A stretch of DNA of 44,397 nucleotides from an uncultured Methylobacillus sp. (lineage in GTDB: Bacteria; Pseudomonadota; Gammaproteobacteria; Burkholderiales; Methylophilaceae), in NCBI GenBank assembly GCA_946481235.1, contig CAMLME010000001.1:1-44397 (forward strand), in the 5' to 3' direction. Positions 9,554 to 18,430 of the stretch are shown piece by piece. Numbering within the stretch: the first letter of the stretch is position 1; every line of letters starts with the position of its first letter. Both the position numbers and the translations under genes were made by a program. Below the pieces are notes generated by a model, which worked only from the letters and a program-made list of their open reading frames with translations, searched no databases and was not told the DNA's origin.

Positions 9554-10120
9554 ATGTCTTACGAACAGATTTTCAACCTCAACCTGAATACAGGCGCGAT
9601 TCGGATGAACGATGCCCCTAACAAAATTTATAGCGACCTGAACGATCTGGGCCGAGCCGAGAGCTATATGGATGAAATTTACGAAATCATTCATGAGATT
9701 CGCTTGTTCGATGATTTCGGCATGGATGAGATCAAGGTGCTGTGCCATTACCTGCACTGCTATGCCGCCCCGCGACATTACCCGTTGCTGAAGGAGGGCG
9801 ACAGCGGCGACTTCATGCTGCTGATCCTGACCGGCTCGGCCGAAGTGCGGGTGCAGATACCAGGCATCGGTAACGAAAAAATTGCCGAACTGCGGCCGGG
9901 TTCTACCGTAGGCGAGACTTCGATGATCGACGGCATGCCGCGCTTCATTACCTGTATTGCCACGGCTCCCACGGATTTTGCAGTACTGACGCGAGACTCG
10001 TTCAACAGCATCCTGATGCAGGCGCCCCGTTTGGGTAACAAGCTCCTGCTGACGCTGCTGCATCTTCTATCGGCCCGCCTTCGCGAGGCCTATAACCCTG
10101 CTCCGGTCGCAACTTCCTGA
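9554..10120 (+). CDS. Cyclic-nucleotide-binding-domain protein
   Basis: A 188-residue protein with a single cNMP-binding (Crp-type sensor) domain at about residues 55-165: HYPLLKEGDSGDFMLLILTGSAEVRVQ and ELRPGSTVGETSMIDGMPRFITCIATAPTDFAVLTRDSFNSIL. The usual phosphate-binding cassette GE...R..T/S appears as GETSMIDGMPRFITC. There is no helix-turn-helix after it, so it is not a classical Crp-type regulator; it may sense a nucleotide and act on a partner. It is the first gene of the plus-strand EPS arm, 49 nt ahead of epsE, and faces epsA across a 637-nt regulatory region. Confidence 0.85.
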   Translation: MSYEQIFNLNLNTGAIRMNDAPNKIYSDLNDLGRAESYMDEIYEIIHEIRLFDDFGMDEIKVLCHYLHCYAAPRHYPLLKEGDSGDFMLLILTGSAEVRVQIPGIGNEKIAELRPGSTVGETSMIDGMPRFITCIATAPTDFAVLTRDSFNSILMQAPRLGNKLLLTLLHLLSARLREAYNPAPVATS

Positions 10121-10169
10121 GCAGGCCGACCCAGGCCGTCCAGCCGGGTAAATTGAAAGAGGTGATACC

Positions 10170-11237
10170 GTGATTAAAAAAATATTTGCTCTGTTTTCCC
10201 TGATGGGCATGCTGGCCTTTGCGCCGGCAACCATGGCGGCGGATACGTCGACCGGCGGTTATCTGATCGGGCCGGGCGACGCTCTCCGCATTTCCGTATT
10301 CCAGAATCCCGACTTGTCGCTGGAAACGCGTGTTGCCGAAGACGGCACCATTTCGTTTCCGCTGATCGGCGTCGTCAAGGTCGGTGGGCTGCAACCCGCA
10401 GCTGCCGAGAAGCTTATTGCCGACAAGCTGAAGAATGGCAAGTTTGTTAAGCAGCCGCAGGTGAACATTGCGTTGACCGAAGTGCGCGGCAGCCAGATTG
10501 CCGTGATGGGCCTGGTCAACAAGCCCGGCCGCTTCCCGCTGGAAGCTTCCAGCGCGCGTCTGGCTGACATCATCGCCCAGGCGGGCGGTGTCGTGCCTGA
10601 AGCCGGCGGCGGTACCGCCGTGGTCACCGGCAGCCGCGAAGGCAAGACTTTCCGCCAGGAAGTCGATCTGGTGACGCTGTTCAGCGATCAAACCGGCAAG
10701 AGCAACTTCATGCTGAAGAATGGCGACGTGGTGTACGTGACGCCGGGCAACCAGGTGTCGGTGCTGGGCATGGTGAACAAGCCGGGCCGCTTCCCGATCG
10801 AGAATTCCAAGATGTACCTGACCGACGTGCTGACGCTGGCCGGCGGTCTTTCCTCCGGCGCTTCCGATGTCGCCATCCTCAGCGGGCAGCGTGACGGCAA
10901 GCCGTTCCGCAAGGAAGTCGATCTTGCCGCTATCTACCTGAATGCCAGCCCTGACTCCAACGTTATCGTGGCCGCGGGGGATGAAGTCTACGTGCACCGT
11001 GCGCCCGTGTTCTACATCTATGGCGAAGCGCAGAAGCCTGGCGCCTACCGCATCGAGCGCAACATGACCGTCATCCAGGCCCTGGCCCAGGGCGGCGGCC
11101 CGACCGCACGCGGTACCGAACGCGGCCTCAAGCTGCTGCGCCGCACTGCGGACGGCAGTAATCAGGAGATTCGTCCCAAGATGACGGATCTTATCCAGCC
11201 GGACGATGTGCTCTACGTGCGGGAAAGCCTGTTCTAG
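10170..11237 (+). CDS. epsE: EPS export protein EpsE (Wza-type, polysaccharide export and SLBB domains)
   Basis: A 355-residue periplasmic/outer-membrane export protein. The signal peptide is MIKKIFALFSLMGMLAFAPATMAA. A polysaccharide-export domain follows (YLIGPGDALRISVFQNPDLSLETRVAEDGTISFPLIG), then three SLBB-type domains. The first two begin with the near-identical MGLVNKPGRFPLE and LGMVNKPGRFPIE; the third begins YIYGEAQKPGAYRIE. It forms the outer part of a Wzx/Wzy-type export channel. No lipobox Cys follows the signal peptide, unlike E. coli Wza. The start is GTG at 10170, preceded by GAGGTGATACC. EpsF begins 9 nt after its stop. Confidence 0.93.
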   Translation: MIKKIFALFSLMGMLAFAPATMAADTSTGGYLIGPGDALRISVFQNPDLSLETRVAEDGTISFPLIGVVKVGGLQPAAAEKLIADKLKNGKFVKQPQVNIALTEVRGSQIAVMGLVNKPGRFPLEASSARLADIIAQAGGVVPEAGGGTAVVTGSREGKTFRQEVDLVTLFSDQTGKSNFMLKNGDVVYVTPGNQVSVLGMVNKPGRFPIENSKMYLTDVLTLAGGLSSGASDVAILSGQRDGKPFRKEVDLAAIYLNASPDSNVIVAAGDEVYVHRAPVFYIYGEAQKPGAYRIERNMTVIQALAQGGGPTARGTERGLKLLRRTADGSNQEIRPKMTDLIQPDDVLYVRESLF

Positions 11238-11246
11238 GGGATTATC

Positions 11247-12644
11247 ATGAACCTGACCTTGCTCCTGCTGATGCTGCGCGCACGCCTCAAGATCGTGCTC
11301 GCGACCTTCCTCGTCACCGTGCTGACCGCGACCGCGGTCAGCCTGATGATGCCCAAATACTACCGTGCTACGACGCAGGTCGTACTGAGTTACACCGGCG
11401 TAGATACTGTAACGGGCTCTCCACTGCTGGCCGCCACGATGCCCGGCTTCGTGCAGACGCAGATCGACATCATCAAGAATCGCAGCGTCGCGCTGAAGGT
11501 GGTCGACGATCTCCAACTCACTTCCAATGCGACCTTGCGTGAGTTGTTCGAAGATGCGACTGAAGGCCGCGGCAGCATCCGCGACTGGATTGCCAATCGC
11601 CTGATGGCGCGTCTGGCCGTCGATCCGTCTGCCGACAGCAGCGTGCTAAGCATCACTTACGAAGACAAGGAATCGCGCATGGCGGCCGATGTCGCCAACG
11701 CCTTCGCCCGTTCGTATCGCGATCTGAGCACGCAGTTGAAGGTGGAGCCGGCGCAGTACGCGGCGGATTACTTCAGCAAGCAGGCCAAGTCGCTGCGCGA
11801 CAACCTGGAACGCGCGCAGAACAAGCTGTCGGAATACCAGCAGAAAAACGGCATCACCAGCGCGGATGAAAAGCTGGACGTGGAAGTGGCGCGTCTCAAT
11901 GATCTCTCGCAGCAGCTGGTGATGGCGCAATCGATGGCGATCGAGGCGCGTTCGCGTCAGGCCGGCGCCGGTATCGACTCTCCCGACGTGGCGCAAAACC
12001 CGGTAGTGCAGAGCTTGCGCATCGACGAAGGCAAGGCCGCTTCCAAGCTGGCCGAGCTGTCCGAGCGCCTCGGCTCCAACCATCCGCAATACATCGCGGC
12101 CCAGGCCGAGCTGAGCAAGATACGCGGGGAACTCTCCCGCCAGATCGGCAGCGCCTCCAACAGCATCTCCGGCAACGCGCGCATTCATGAACGCCGCGAA
12201 GCCGATCTGCGTGCGCAGGTGGCGATGCAGAAAGCCAAGGTGCTGGAGGTTAACCGGACGCGCGATGAGCTGTCGGTGTTGAAGAAGGATGTGGAAATGG
12301 CGACGAAAGCCATGGATACCACCGCCCAGCGCTTCACTGAAACCAGCATGGAAGGCCAGTCCAATCACAGCGACGTGTCGCTGCTCAGCCCCGCATTGCC
12401 GCCGGGTATGCCGGCATCGCCCAGGGTCGGCCTCAACATCGCGCTTTCGATGGTGCTGGGACTGCTGCTGGGCACGGCGCTGGGCCTGATCATGGAATTG
12501 CTGGACCGTCGCGTACGCAGCAGCAACGACGTTGCCAATCTGTTGAGGGTGCCCGTTATTTCCCTGATACAGGAAAGACCCACCGTGACAGGCATGCGAA
12601 TGCTGCCGGGGCCGACTACCGGCAGATACTTGCCTTCGACCTGA
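11247..12644 (+). CDS. epsF: Chain-length determinant protein EpsF (Wzz family)
   Basis: A 465-residue polysaccharide co-polymerase of the inner membrane. An N-terminal transmembrane helix (IVLATFLVTVLTATAVSLMMPKYYRATTQVVLSY) is followed by a long periplasmic region with coiled coils at about residues 180-350 (DNLERAQNKLSEYQQKNGI, ERLGSNHPQYIAAQAELSKI). A second transmembrane helix near residue 395 is preceded by the Pro-rich SPALPPGMPASPRVGLNIALSMVLG. It controls polymer length together with the partner kinase EpsG, whose gene starts 9 nt later. The length and motifs fit the EpsF family of XrtB-type EPS loci. Confidence 0.92.
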   Translation: MNLTLLLLMLRARLKIVLATFLVTVLTATAVSLMMPKYYRATTQVVLSYTGVDTVTGSPLLAATMPGFVQTQIDIIKNRSVALKVVDDLQLTSNATLRELFEDATEGRGSIRDWIANRLMARLAVDPSADSSVLSITYEDKESRMAADVANAFARSYRDLSTQLKVEPAQYAADYFSKQAKSLRDNLERAQNKLSEYQQKNGITSADEKLDVEVARLNDLSQQLVMAQSMAIEARSRQAGAGIDSPDVAQNPVVQSLRIDEGKAASKLAELSERLGSNHPQYIAAQAELSKIRGELSRQIGSASNSISGNARIHERREADLRAQVAMQKAKVLEVNRTRDELSVLKKDVEMATKAMDTTAQRFTETSMEGQSNHSDVSLLSPALPPGMPASPRVGLNIALSMVLGLLLGTALGLIMELLDRRVRSSNDVANLLRVPVISLIQERPTVTGMRMLPGPTTGRYLPST

Positions 12645-12653
12645 GGAAAAATT

Positions 12654-13529
12654 ATGAACATAAGCCCTCTCAATCCCAATAGCTTGCCGCTGACGACAGG
12701 CCATTACCGCGACACGATGATCGGCCGGATCCTGCAGGATCTTGGCAAGATCAGTGCGGAAGAAGCCGAACGTATTCTGCAACTGCAAAAGAAGGAAGGG
12801 CTGCGTTTCGGCGATGCAGCAAGAAAGCTGCGACTAGCCTCGGAAGCCGACATCCTGCAGGCGCTGGCAATCCAGTTCGACTATCCCTACCTGTCGCCAG
12901 ACAAGGGGGAAGTCAGCAAGGAACTGATCGCGGCCTACGAGCCGTTCTCGCCGCAAGTGGAAGCGCTGCGTGCCTTGCGCAGCCAGCTGATGCTGCGCTG
13001 GTTCAATCACGGCAACAAGGCGCTGGCAGTCATTTCGGCCAACGCCGGCGAAGGCTGCAGCAATCTCGCAGCCAATCTCGCCATCGTATTCTCGCAACTG
13101 GGCGAGCAAACCCTGCTGATCGACGCCAACCTGCGGCGTCCGACGCAGCAAGCGCTGTTCAACCTGCGCGAAACGCGCGGGCTGTCGGATGTGCTGATCG
13201 GCCGTGCGAGCATCGACGTCATCACGGATGTCGAGTCCATCACCAATCTTTCGGTACTGGGGGCGGGCACCATTCCGCCCAATCCGCAGGAGCTGCTCAA
13301 TCGCAAGAGCTTCGCCGAACTGATCAACGTGGTGCAGGACATCTACGACATCGTCATCGTCGATACCGCACCGGCGATCGCCGCCTCCGACGCGCAGGTC
13401 GTCGCCGCAAGGACGCGGGGTGCGCTGCTGGTGTCCCGTCTCAATGAAACGCCGCTGTCAGATGTCGCCAATGTCGGCGATCAGTTGATTGTGAGCGATG
13501 TGCAACTGGTGGCCGCCATCGTTCTGTAA
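12654..13529 (+). CDS. epsG: EpsG, tyrosine-kinase-family partner of EpsF with degenerate Walker motifs
   Basis: A 291-residue cytoplasmic BY-kinase-family ATPase. An N-terminal GspE-like segment (GRILQDLGKISAEEAERILQLQKKEGLRFGDAARKL) precedes the P-loop domain. The P-loop reads SANAGEGCS, so the Walker A lysine is Cys135 (codon TGC at 13056-13058). Walker A' reads LLIDANLRRP, with Asn159 for the second Asp. Walker B is intact (IVIVDTAPA, Asp237). There is no C-terminal tyrosine cluster; the protein ends QLVAAIVL. It should work with EpsF in chain-length control, but kinase activity is doubtful. Some EpsG relatives are, to my recollection, also non-lysine at this site, so this may be a family trend. 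Confidence 0.9.
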   Translation: MNISPLNPNSLPLTTGHYRDTMIGRILQDLGKISAEEAERILQLQKKEGLRFGDAARKLRLASEADILQALAIQFDYPYLSPDKGEVSKELIAAYEPFSPQVEALRALRSQLMLRWFNHGNKALAVISANAGEGCSNLAANLAIVFSQLGEQTLLIDANLRRPTQQALFNLRETRGLSDVLIGRASIDVITDVESITNLSVLGAGTIPPNPQELLNRKSFAELINVVQDIYDIVIVDTAPAIAASDAQVVAARTRGALLVSRLNETPLSDVANVGDQLIVSDVQLVAAIVL

Positions 13530-13600
13530 CCCCGTTGCCGGTGCGGCGGCCGCAGCGCTGCCTGCTGCCGGCACATCCGTATCCATAAAAGAGAATTTTC

Positions 13601-14899
13601 ATGGCTTTTGCCGCCCTGTTGAAATCGTCGAGCAGGACTTTGATGACCACCGTCGCCGTCACGGCGATCGGATTTTTTACTTCGGTCATCACCGCGCGCA
13701 TTCTCGGCCCGGAAGGCCGGGGGCTGTTATCCGGCGCGCTGCTGATTGCGACGCTGGCCGGCAACGCCTCGCTCTTCGGGCTGGCCAACAGTTTCATTTA
13801 TCACAAGGGCGCCGGCCGGCCGTTCAACTACGGGCTATGGATGGTGTTCTCGCTGGCATTCGTCGCCGGCCTGTCGGTCATGCTGGCGTGGCTGGGCATG
13901 AATGTCACCCGCGAGGCGCAACTGCACGATCAGTTGCCGCTAATCCTGCTGCTGACGGCGGCGACGGCGGGGCAGGGGTATTTCTACGCCTTGAGCCAGT
14001 TGCACGACGGGCTGCATTTTTTCAACCTGATGCGCTTCCTGCTGGTGGTCGGCAACCTGGTGTTGCTGCTGGGGCTGATAGCGGTCATGGATACCGTGGA
14101 TTTCAAGGCCATCCTGATCACGCAGATGATCGTGGCCGCTGCGCTGACGCTGCTGGGCATTTTGTGGGCGCAGCGCAACAAGGTCTGGCAGGTGCCCGAA
14201 ACCGACAACCCGCCCGCCACCTGGAAAGGCATGCTGGGTTATGGCGCCAGTCATCACGGCACGGTGCTGCTGAGCCTGTTCCTGGTCAATTTCGACAAGA
14301 TCGCGCTGCTCAACATCGGCACGATTGTGGAATATGGCTTCTACGCGCTGGCCTTCACCACCTCGCGCCTGATCGGCGCGGTGCAGGAAGCGGTGTCGAC
14401 GGCGCTCTATTCGCGTTTCGCCGGCAAGGATGTCGTCGCACTGTCGCACCACGTGCGTGTCGCCTTCCGCGTGACCTTCGTACCGATGCTGCTGCTGGCT
14501 GCACTGGGCGCGGCGCTGTCGCCGTGGCTGATCAAGTGGGTGTACGGCGAGTCCTTCGTGTCGATGACGATCCCGTTCGCGATCCTGCTGTTCGAGTGCG
14601 TCATTACCGGCGCGAGCTGGACGCTGGCGCAGCGCTTCAATGCCGGCGGGCGTCCGGGACTGGTGTTCGTACGGCAGTTCATTTCGGTGGTGCCGGTATT
14701 CATGGCGCTGCCGTTCCTGCCCAAGCAGGACATCCACATCTACCTGAGCATGCTGATGCTGTTTGGCGCCGTGCTGAGGTTGACGGTCACGCTGGGGATT
14801 TATCCCCTGGTGCTGAAGGAACGCATACCGGACATGCTGCCGACCATGGCGGATTGCACGGCTGCATTGAGATTATTTACGAGGCGCAGTTATGGATAA
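13601..14899 (+). CDS. Lipid-linked oligosaccharide flippase (Wzx family)
   Basis: A 432-residue polytopic membrane protein with about 12-14 hydrophobic segments from the first residues to the end. The opening TVAVTAIGFFTSVITARILGPEGRGLLSGALL carries the RxLGPxGRG signature of the polysaccharide-transport (MATE/MVF) group. It should flip undecaprenyl-linked repeat units across the inner membrane. ATG at 13601 follows AAGAGAATTTTC. Its end overlaps the next gene by 8 nt, so the cluster continues as one operon. In typical XrtB-type loci an exosortase gene would stand near here, after epsG. Confidence 0.9.
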   Translation: MAFAALLKSSSRTLMTTVAVTAIGFFTSVITARILGPEGRGLLSGALLIATLAGNASLFGLANSFIYHKGAGRPFNYGLWMVFSLAFVAGLSVMLAWLGMNVTREAQLHDQLPLILLLTAATAGQGYFYALSQLHDGLHFFNLMRFLLVVGNLVLLLGLIAVMDTVDFKAILITQMIVAAALTLLGILWAQRNKVWQVPETDNPPATWKGMLGYGASHHGTVLLSLFLVNFDKIALLNIGTIVEYGFYALAFTTSRLIGAVQEAVSTALYSRFAGKDVVALSHHVRVAFRVTFVPMLLLAALGAALSPWLIKWVYGESFVSMTIPFAILLFECVITGASWTLAQRFNAGGRPGLVFVRQFISVVPVFMALPFLPKQDIHIYLSMLMLFGAVLRLTVTLGIYPLVLKERIPDMLPTMADCTAALRLFTRRSYG

Positions 14900-15887
14900 A
14901 AATTTGAACGTCGAGACACTGCGGGAAAGCGACATCCCCGAATTCAACCATACCGTGATGATGACGGCGCTGGCCGACAAACATCAGGTGATTGCCGATC
15001 TGGTCGGCGGCAAGCCGTTCCATTACATCGATTATCCGGTGCACGGCAATATCGGCGATTTGCTGATCATGCATGGCACGCTGGCCTTCTTCGATCGCTA
15101 CCACCTGAAGCCGCTCATCAGTGCGCCGGCCTTTTCTTACAACCCGGGCTGGATCGAAAAGGGCGACGTGATCCTGTTCCACGGCGGCGGCAATTTCGGC
15201 GATCTGTATTCCGCCTACGGCATGCAGGCGCTGCGCGAACAGGTAGTGAGCACTCGCACGGATAACCGCATCATCGTGTTGCCGCAGACCATCCATTTCA
15301 GCTCGCTGGAAGAACGGAAACGTTCCGCGCGGCTGTTCCGCAACCATCCGGACGTCCACCTATGCGTGCGCGATTACGCCTCTTACGAAATCGCGAAGGA
15401 TTTTACCGATCACGTCCACCTGCTGCCGGACATGGCGCATCAGCTTTATCCCATCATGCCCAAGCACACGGCGACGACCGGCGCATTGCTGATCAGCCGC
15501 ATGGATGACGAGAAGCGCGCCTCCGGCGATGGCAACGATATCGAATATGCCGCCAAGACCGATTGGCCCATCGTTGTCGGCGAGCGTGAGCGCAACATCG
15601 ATTTCTTCCGCCGCGCGATGCGCAGTACCTACCGCCTGGGCATCGGCTGGAACTCCAACAAACTGCTGTCGCGTCGCTGGGCCGCCTATTCCGGCAAGCT
15701 GGTCGACGACGCGGTCAAGCTGTTCTCGCTGCACAACCACATCGTGACCGACCGTCTGCACGGCCACATCCTGGCGTGCCTCATGAATAAATCAAGCACC
15801 GTGCTGGACAACAGCTACGGCAAGAATTCGAGTTATGTCAGCGCGTGGACGGCCAATAGCGAATTGGTCGCCCTGCAGAAAGGGTAA
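14892..15887 (+). CDS. Polysaccharide pyruvyl transferase family protein
   Basis: A 331-residue protein of the polysaccharide pyruvyl transferase fold (EpsO/YvfF-like). Visible signatures are YIDYPVHGNIGDLLIMHGTLAFFDRY, VILFHGGGNFGDLYS, IIVLPQTIHF and the C-terminal HNHIVTDRLHGHILACLMNK. Members add a pyruvate ketal from phosphoenolpyruvate to a sugar of the EPS, giving it negative charge. The acceptor sugar cannot be told. Its ATG overlaps the flippase stop by 8 nt. Confidence 0.87.
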   Translation: MDKNLNVETLRESDIPEFNHTVMMTALADKHQVIADLVGGKPFHYIDYPVHGNIGDLLIMHGTLAFFDRYHLKPLISAPAFSYNPGWIEKGDVILFHGGGNFGDLYSAYGMQALREQVVSTRTDNRIIVLPQTIHFSSLEERKRSARLFRNHPDVHLCVRDYASYEIAKDFTDHVHLLPDMAHQLYPIMPKHTATTGALLISRMDDEKRASGDGNDIEYAAKTDWPIVVGERERNIDFFRRAMRSTYRLGIGWNSNKLLSRRWAAYSGKLVDDAVKLFSLHNHIVTDRLHGHILACLMNKSSTVLDNSYGKNSSYVSAWTANSELVALQKG

Positions 15888-15898
15888 GGATAAAAATC

Positions 15899-16978
15899 AT
15901 GGCTACGTTTGATGTGCTGCTCCCCGTCAAGAATGGGGTCGATTACCTGGCAGAGGCACTGGACAGTATCTGCCTGCAAACTTTCCGCGATTGGCGCGTG
16001 TTCGTGCTGGACCACGGCTCGACCGATGGCAGCCTGGAGCTGGCCCACAGTTACGCCGAGCGCGACAGCCGCATCGTCGTGCGGTCGCTGCCGCAGGCGA
16101 ATGGCCTGGCCGGATTGCTGAACGCCGGCCTGGACATGTGTGACGCGAAATACGTGCTGCGCCAGGATGCCGACGATATCTCGCTGCCGGAGCGCATGGA
16201 AGTGCTGGCCGCGGCGATGGGCGCGGACCCCGAACTGGTGCTGGTCGGGTCGCTGGGCGACGTCATTGACGCGTCCGGCCGCAAGATTGGCCTGCTTGAT
16301 ATGCCCACCGGCATTCATGGCGTGCTCACCGCGACGCCGTTCCGCACGCCGGTCGCCCACCCGACGGTGGCGATGCGGCTGGATGCGCTGCGCTGCATGG
16401 ACGCCAGATACGGCGTGGATTTCATCGGCGCGATGCCGGTCGATCGGCAGATGAGCGTGCCGGGCTTGGCCGAGGATTACTTCCTGTTCGGCCAGCTGGC
16501 GCTGGTCAGCCGCTGCATGAACATCAACCAGAGCCTGATCAAGTACCGCTGGCACGGCTCCAACGTCGGCGCGACCAAGTACGTCGACCAGACCGACCTG
16601 GCGCTGCGCATCTCGCGCTACCTGACCGAGTCGCTCGCCATCATCAACAACACCAAGGGCTTCGATCCCGCGCCGTTCTGCAATCACGGCGTCAACCTGA
16701 TCAATTTCCACGGCCGCACGGATTTCTCGGAAGAGTACGAGCAGATGCGCCGCTTCATGACCAAGGTGATGCCGGAATCGTTGGAGCTGCAGCGCGAGCT
16801 TTCCTACCGCAAGGCGATTTCCAATCGTCTCAACCCGGTGATGGGCGCGCGCTACGCCGGCCATGCGGCGCGTCACGGCATACGCCATGTCGAATGGCGC
16901 ACGGTGCGCTCGTGGATGATCAAGGACCTGAAGAAGCAGCCCATCCTGACGCTGACTGCTTCAGGGCTGGTGGCCTGA
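15899..16978 (+). CDS. Family 2 glycosyltransferase
   Basis: A 359-residue cytoplasmic GT-A glycosyltransferase. The N-terminal nucleotide-binding fold reads FDVLLPVKNGVDYLAEALDSICLQTFRDWRVFVLDHGSTDGSLELA, with the metal-binding region VLRQDADDISLPERMEVL. HPTVAMRLDAL and GLAEDYFLFGQLALVSR further on belong to the acceptor half. It should add one sugar to the lipid-linked EPS repeat unit on the cytoplasmic face. It lies 11 nt after the pyruvyltransferase-like gene and 3 nt before the polymerase. Donor and linkage are unknown. Confidence 0.9.
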   Translation: MATFDVLLPVKNGVDYLAEALDSICLQTFRDWRVFVLDHGSTDGSLELAHSYAERDSRIVVRSLPQANGLAGLLNAGLDMCDAKYVLRQDADDISLPERMEVLAAAMGADPELVLVGSLGDVIDASGRKIGLLDMPTGIHGVLTATPFRTPVAHPTVAMRLDALRCMDARYGVDFIGAMPVDRQMSVPGLAEDYFLFGQLALVSRCMNINQSLIKYRWHGSNVGATKYVDQTDLALRISRYLTESLAIINNTKGFDPAPFCNHGVNLINFHGRTDFSEEYEQMRRFMTKVMPESLELQRELSYRKAISNRLNPVMGARYAGHAARHGIRHVEWRTVRSWMIKDLKKQPILTLTASGLVA

Positions 16979-16981
16979 GTC

Positions 16982-18430
16982 GTGGACTCGACGCACGCGA
17001 AACCCCTGCTGGCCGGACTGGCGGTCGTCATAACCGGCCTGCTGGCCGGACTGGGCGTCGTCGGCTTCGTCGACCTGGTGGACGGCAAGCTGGCGCTGAT
17101 TTCAGCATTGCCTTTCGTGCTGGGCATGGGGCTGCTGCTGGTATTCGACAAGCGCAAACTGTTTTTCCTGATCCTGCTGTTCCGGGCGTCGGGGGACCTC
17201 ATCCTGGAAACGACCCGCTTCGGCGGCGGTATGGGCGTCGGCGGGCTGATCAATGCGCTGGTGATCCTGCTGGCGCTGATGTTCATTTTCGAGCGGCCGT
17301 CCGGCCTGTCGAAGCGTGCGATGTCGATCTGGGGGCCGGTGCTGGCGGTGGCGTTTGCCGCGATGTTCTACTCTCCGGAAATGAAGGACGCCATCCGCGT
17401 GTTCCTGGGGCTGGTGTCCTACATGGCGGTTTTCATCATCGCGTTCTACGTGGTGCGCAGCAAGGAAGAGTTCGAGTCCGCCATCACCATCATCCTGCTG
17501 TCCTCGGTGATCCCGGTGCTGTATGCGCTGTTCGTCGTTGCCACCTACAGCGGCGGTTCGATCTTCTCGGAAAGCTTCCGCCTGCGCGGCACGTTCAGCC
17601 ATCCCAACATCCTGGCGTTTTATCTGGTGATCAGTGTTTCGCTGATCTTCTACCGGCTGAAAACAAGCTTCGTCAGTGCTGCGCACTACAAACGCGGCGC
17701 ATTATGGCTTTATATGGCGGTGATGCTGGGTCTGCTGCTGCTGACCCAGACACGCAGCGCGTGGGCGGCAATGTTCGTGATTTTTGCGGTGTACGGCGTG
17801 TTCTTCCAGCAGCGTTATCTGCTTTATTTAGTGCTGGCACCGCTTTTGGCGTTGCTGGTGCCCAGCGTGCGCGACCGGCTGCTGGACCTGGGACAGGGTA
17901 ACGAGGTCGGGCGCTATGCCGAGCTGAATTCCTTCGCCTGGCGGCAATTGCTGTGGAAGACCGCAATGGAGTGGATGGCGATCTCGAAATCGGCCTTCGG
18001 CTACGGCCTCAACTCCTTCAAGCACTATTCGCCCATCTTCTTTCCGCTGGCCGGCGGCACCCACTGGGGCGCGCACAGCACTTATGTACAGTGGTTTTTC
18101 GAAACCGGAGTCGTGGGTGTGGCGGCTGCCGCGTGGATGTATATCCGCCTGTTCTTCACACTGTTGCTGGGCATCAAGGAAAACCGCCTGGGCACAGTCA
18201 TTGTCGTGACGCTGCTGGTCGAATACCTGTTCTTCGCCTTCTCGGACAACATGCTCGATTACCTGGCGTTCAACTGGTACTACTGGTTCTTCATCGGCGC
18301 TGCCTGCGCGATGGCCATGCGTTCACGTGCCGCACAGGCGCTCACCCGAAACTATGAGCCGGGATGGAGCGTGCACGAGCCCGACCACAATTTCCTCAAG
18401 AGCAACCGACGAGATGAGCCGCGATTCTGA
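16982..18430 (+). CDS. EPS polymerase / O-antigen-ligase-family membrane protein (Wzy-type)
   Basis: A 482-residue membrane protein with about 11-12 hydrophobic segments. Family hallmarks are SFRLRGTFSHPNILAFYLVISVSLIF, LLLTQTRSAWAAMFVIF and, in the large periplasmic loop, GGTHWGAHSTYVQWFFETGVVG. It should polymerise repeat units on the periplasmic side. Translation starts at GTG 16982, 3 nt after the previous stop. The soluble tail (ALTRNYEPGWSVHEPDHNFLKSNRRDEPRF) overlaps the next gene by 17 nt. Ligase activity is an alternative, but in this context polymerase is more likely. Confidence 0.87.
   Translation: MDSTHAKPLLAGLAVVITGLLAGLGVVGFVDLVDGKLALISALPFVLGMGLLLVFDKRKLFFLILLFRASGDLILETTRFGGGMGVGGLINALVILLALMFIFERPSGLSKRAMSIWGPVLAVAFAAMFYSPEMKDAIRVFLGLVSYMAVFIIAFYVVRSKEEFESAITIILLSSVIPVLYALFVVATYSGGSIFSESFRLRGTFSHPNILAFYLVISVSLIFYRLKTSFVSAAHYKRGALWLYMAVMLGLLLLTQTRSAWAAMFVIFAVYGVFFQQRYLLYLVLAPLLALLVPSVRDRLLDLGQGNEVGRYAELNSFAWRQLLWKTAMEWMAISKSAFGYGLNSFKHYSPIFFPLAGGTHWGAHSTYVQWFFETGVVGVAAAAWMYIRLFFTLLLGIKENRLGTVIVVTLLVEYLFFAFSDNMLDYLAFNWYYWFFIGAACAMAMRSRAAQALTRNYEPGWSVHEPDHNFLKSNRRDEPRF

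Noticed and set aside
13498..14907. 469-codon frame overlapping the flippase gene
   Set aside because: It is a shadow with Arg/Gly/Ala-rich composition and no membrane pattern, while the other frame gives a clear flippase.
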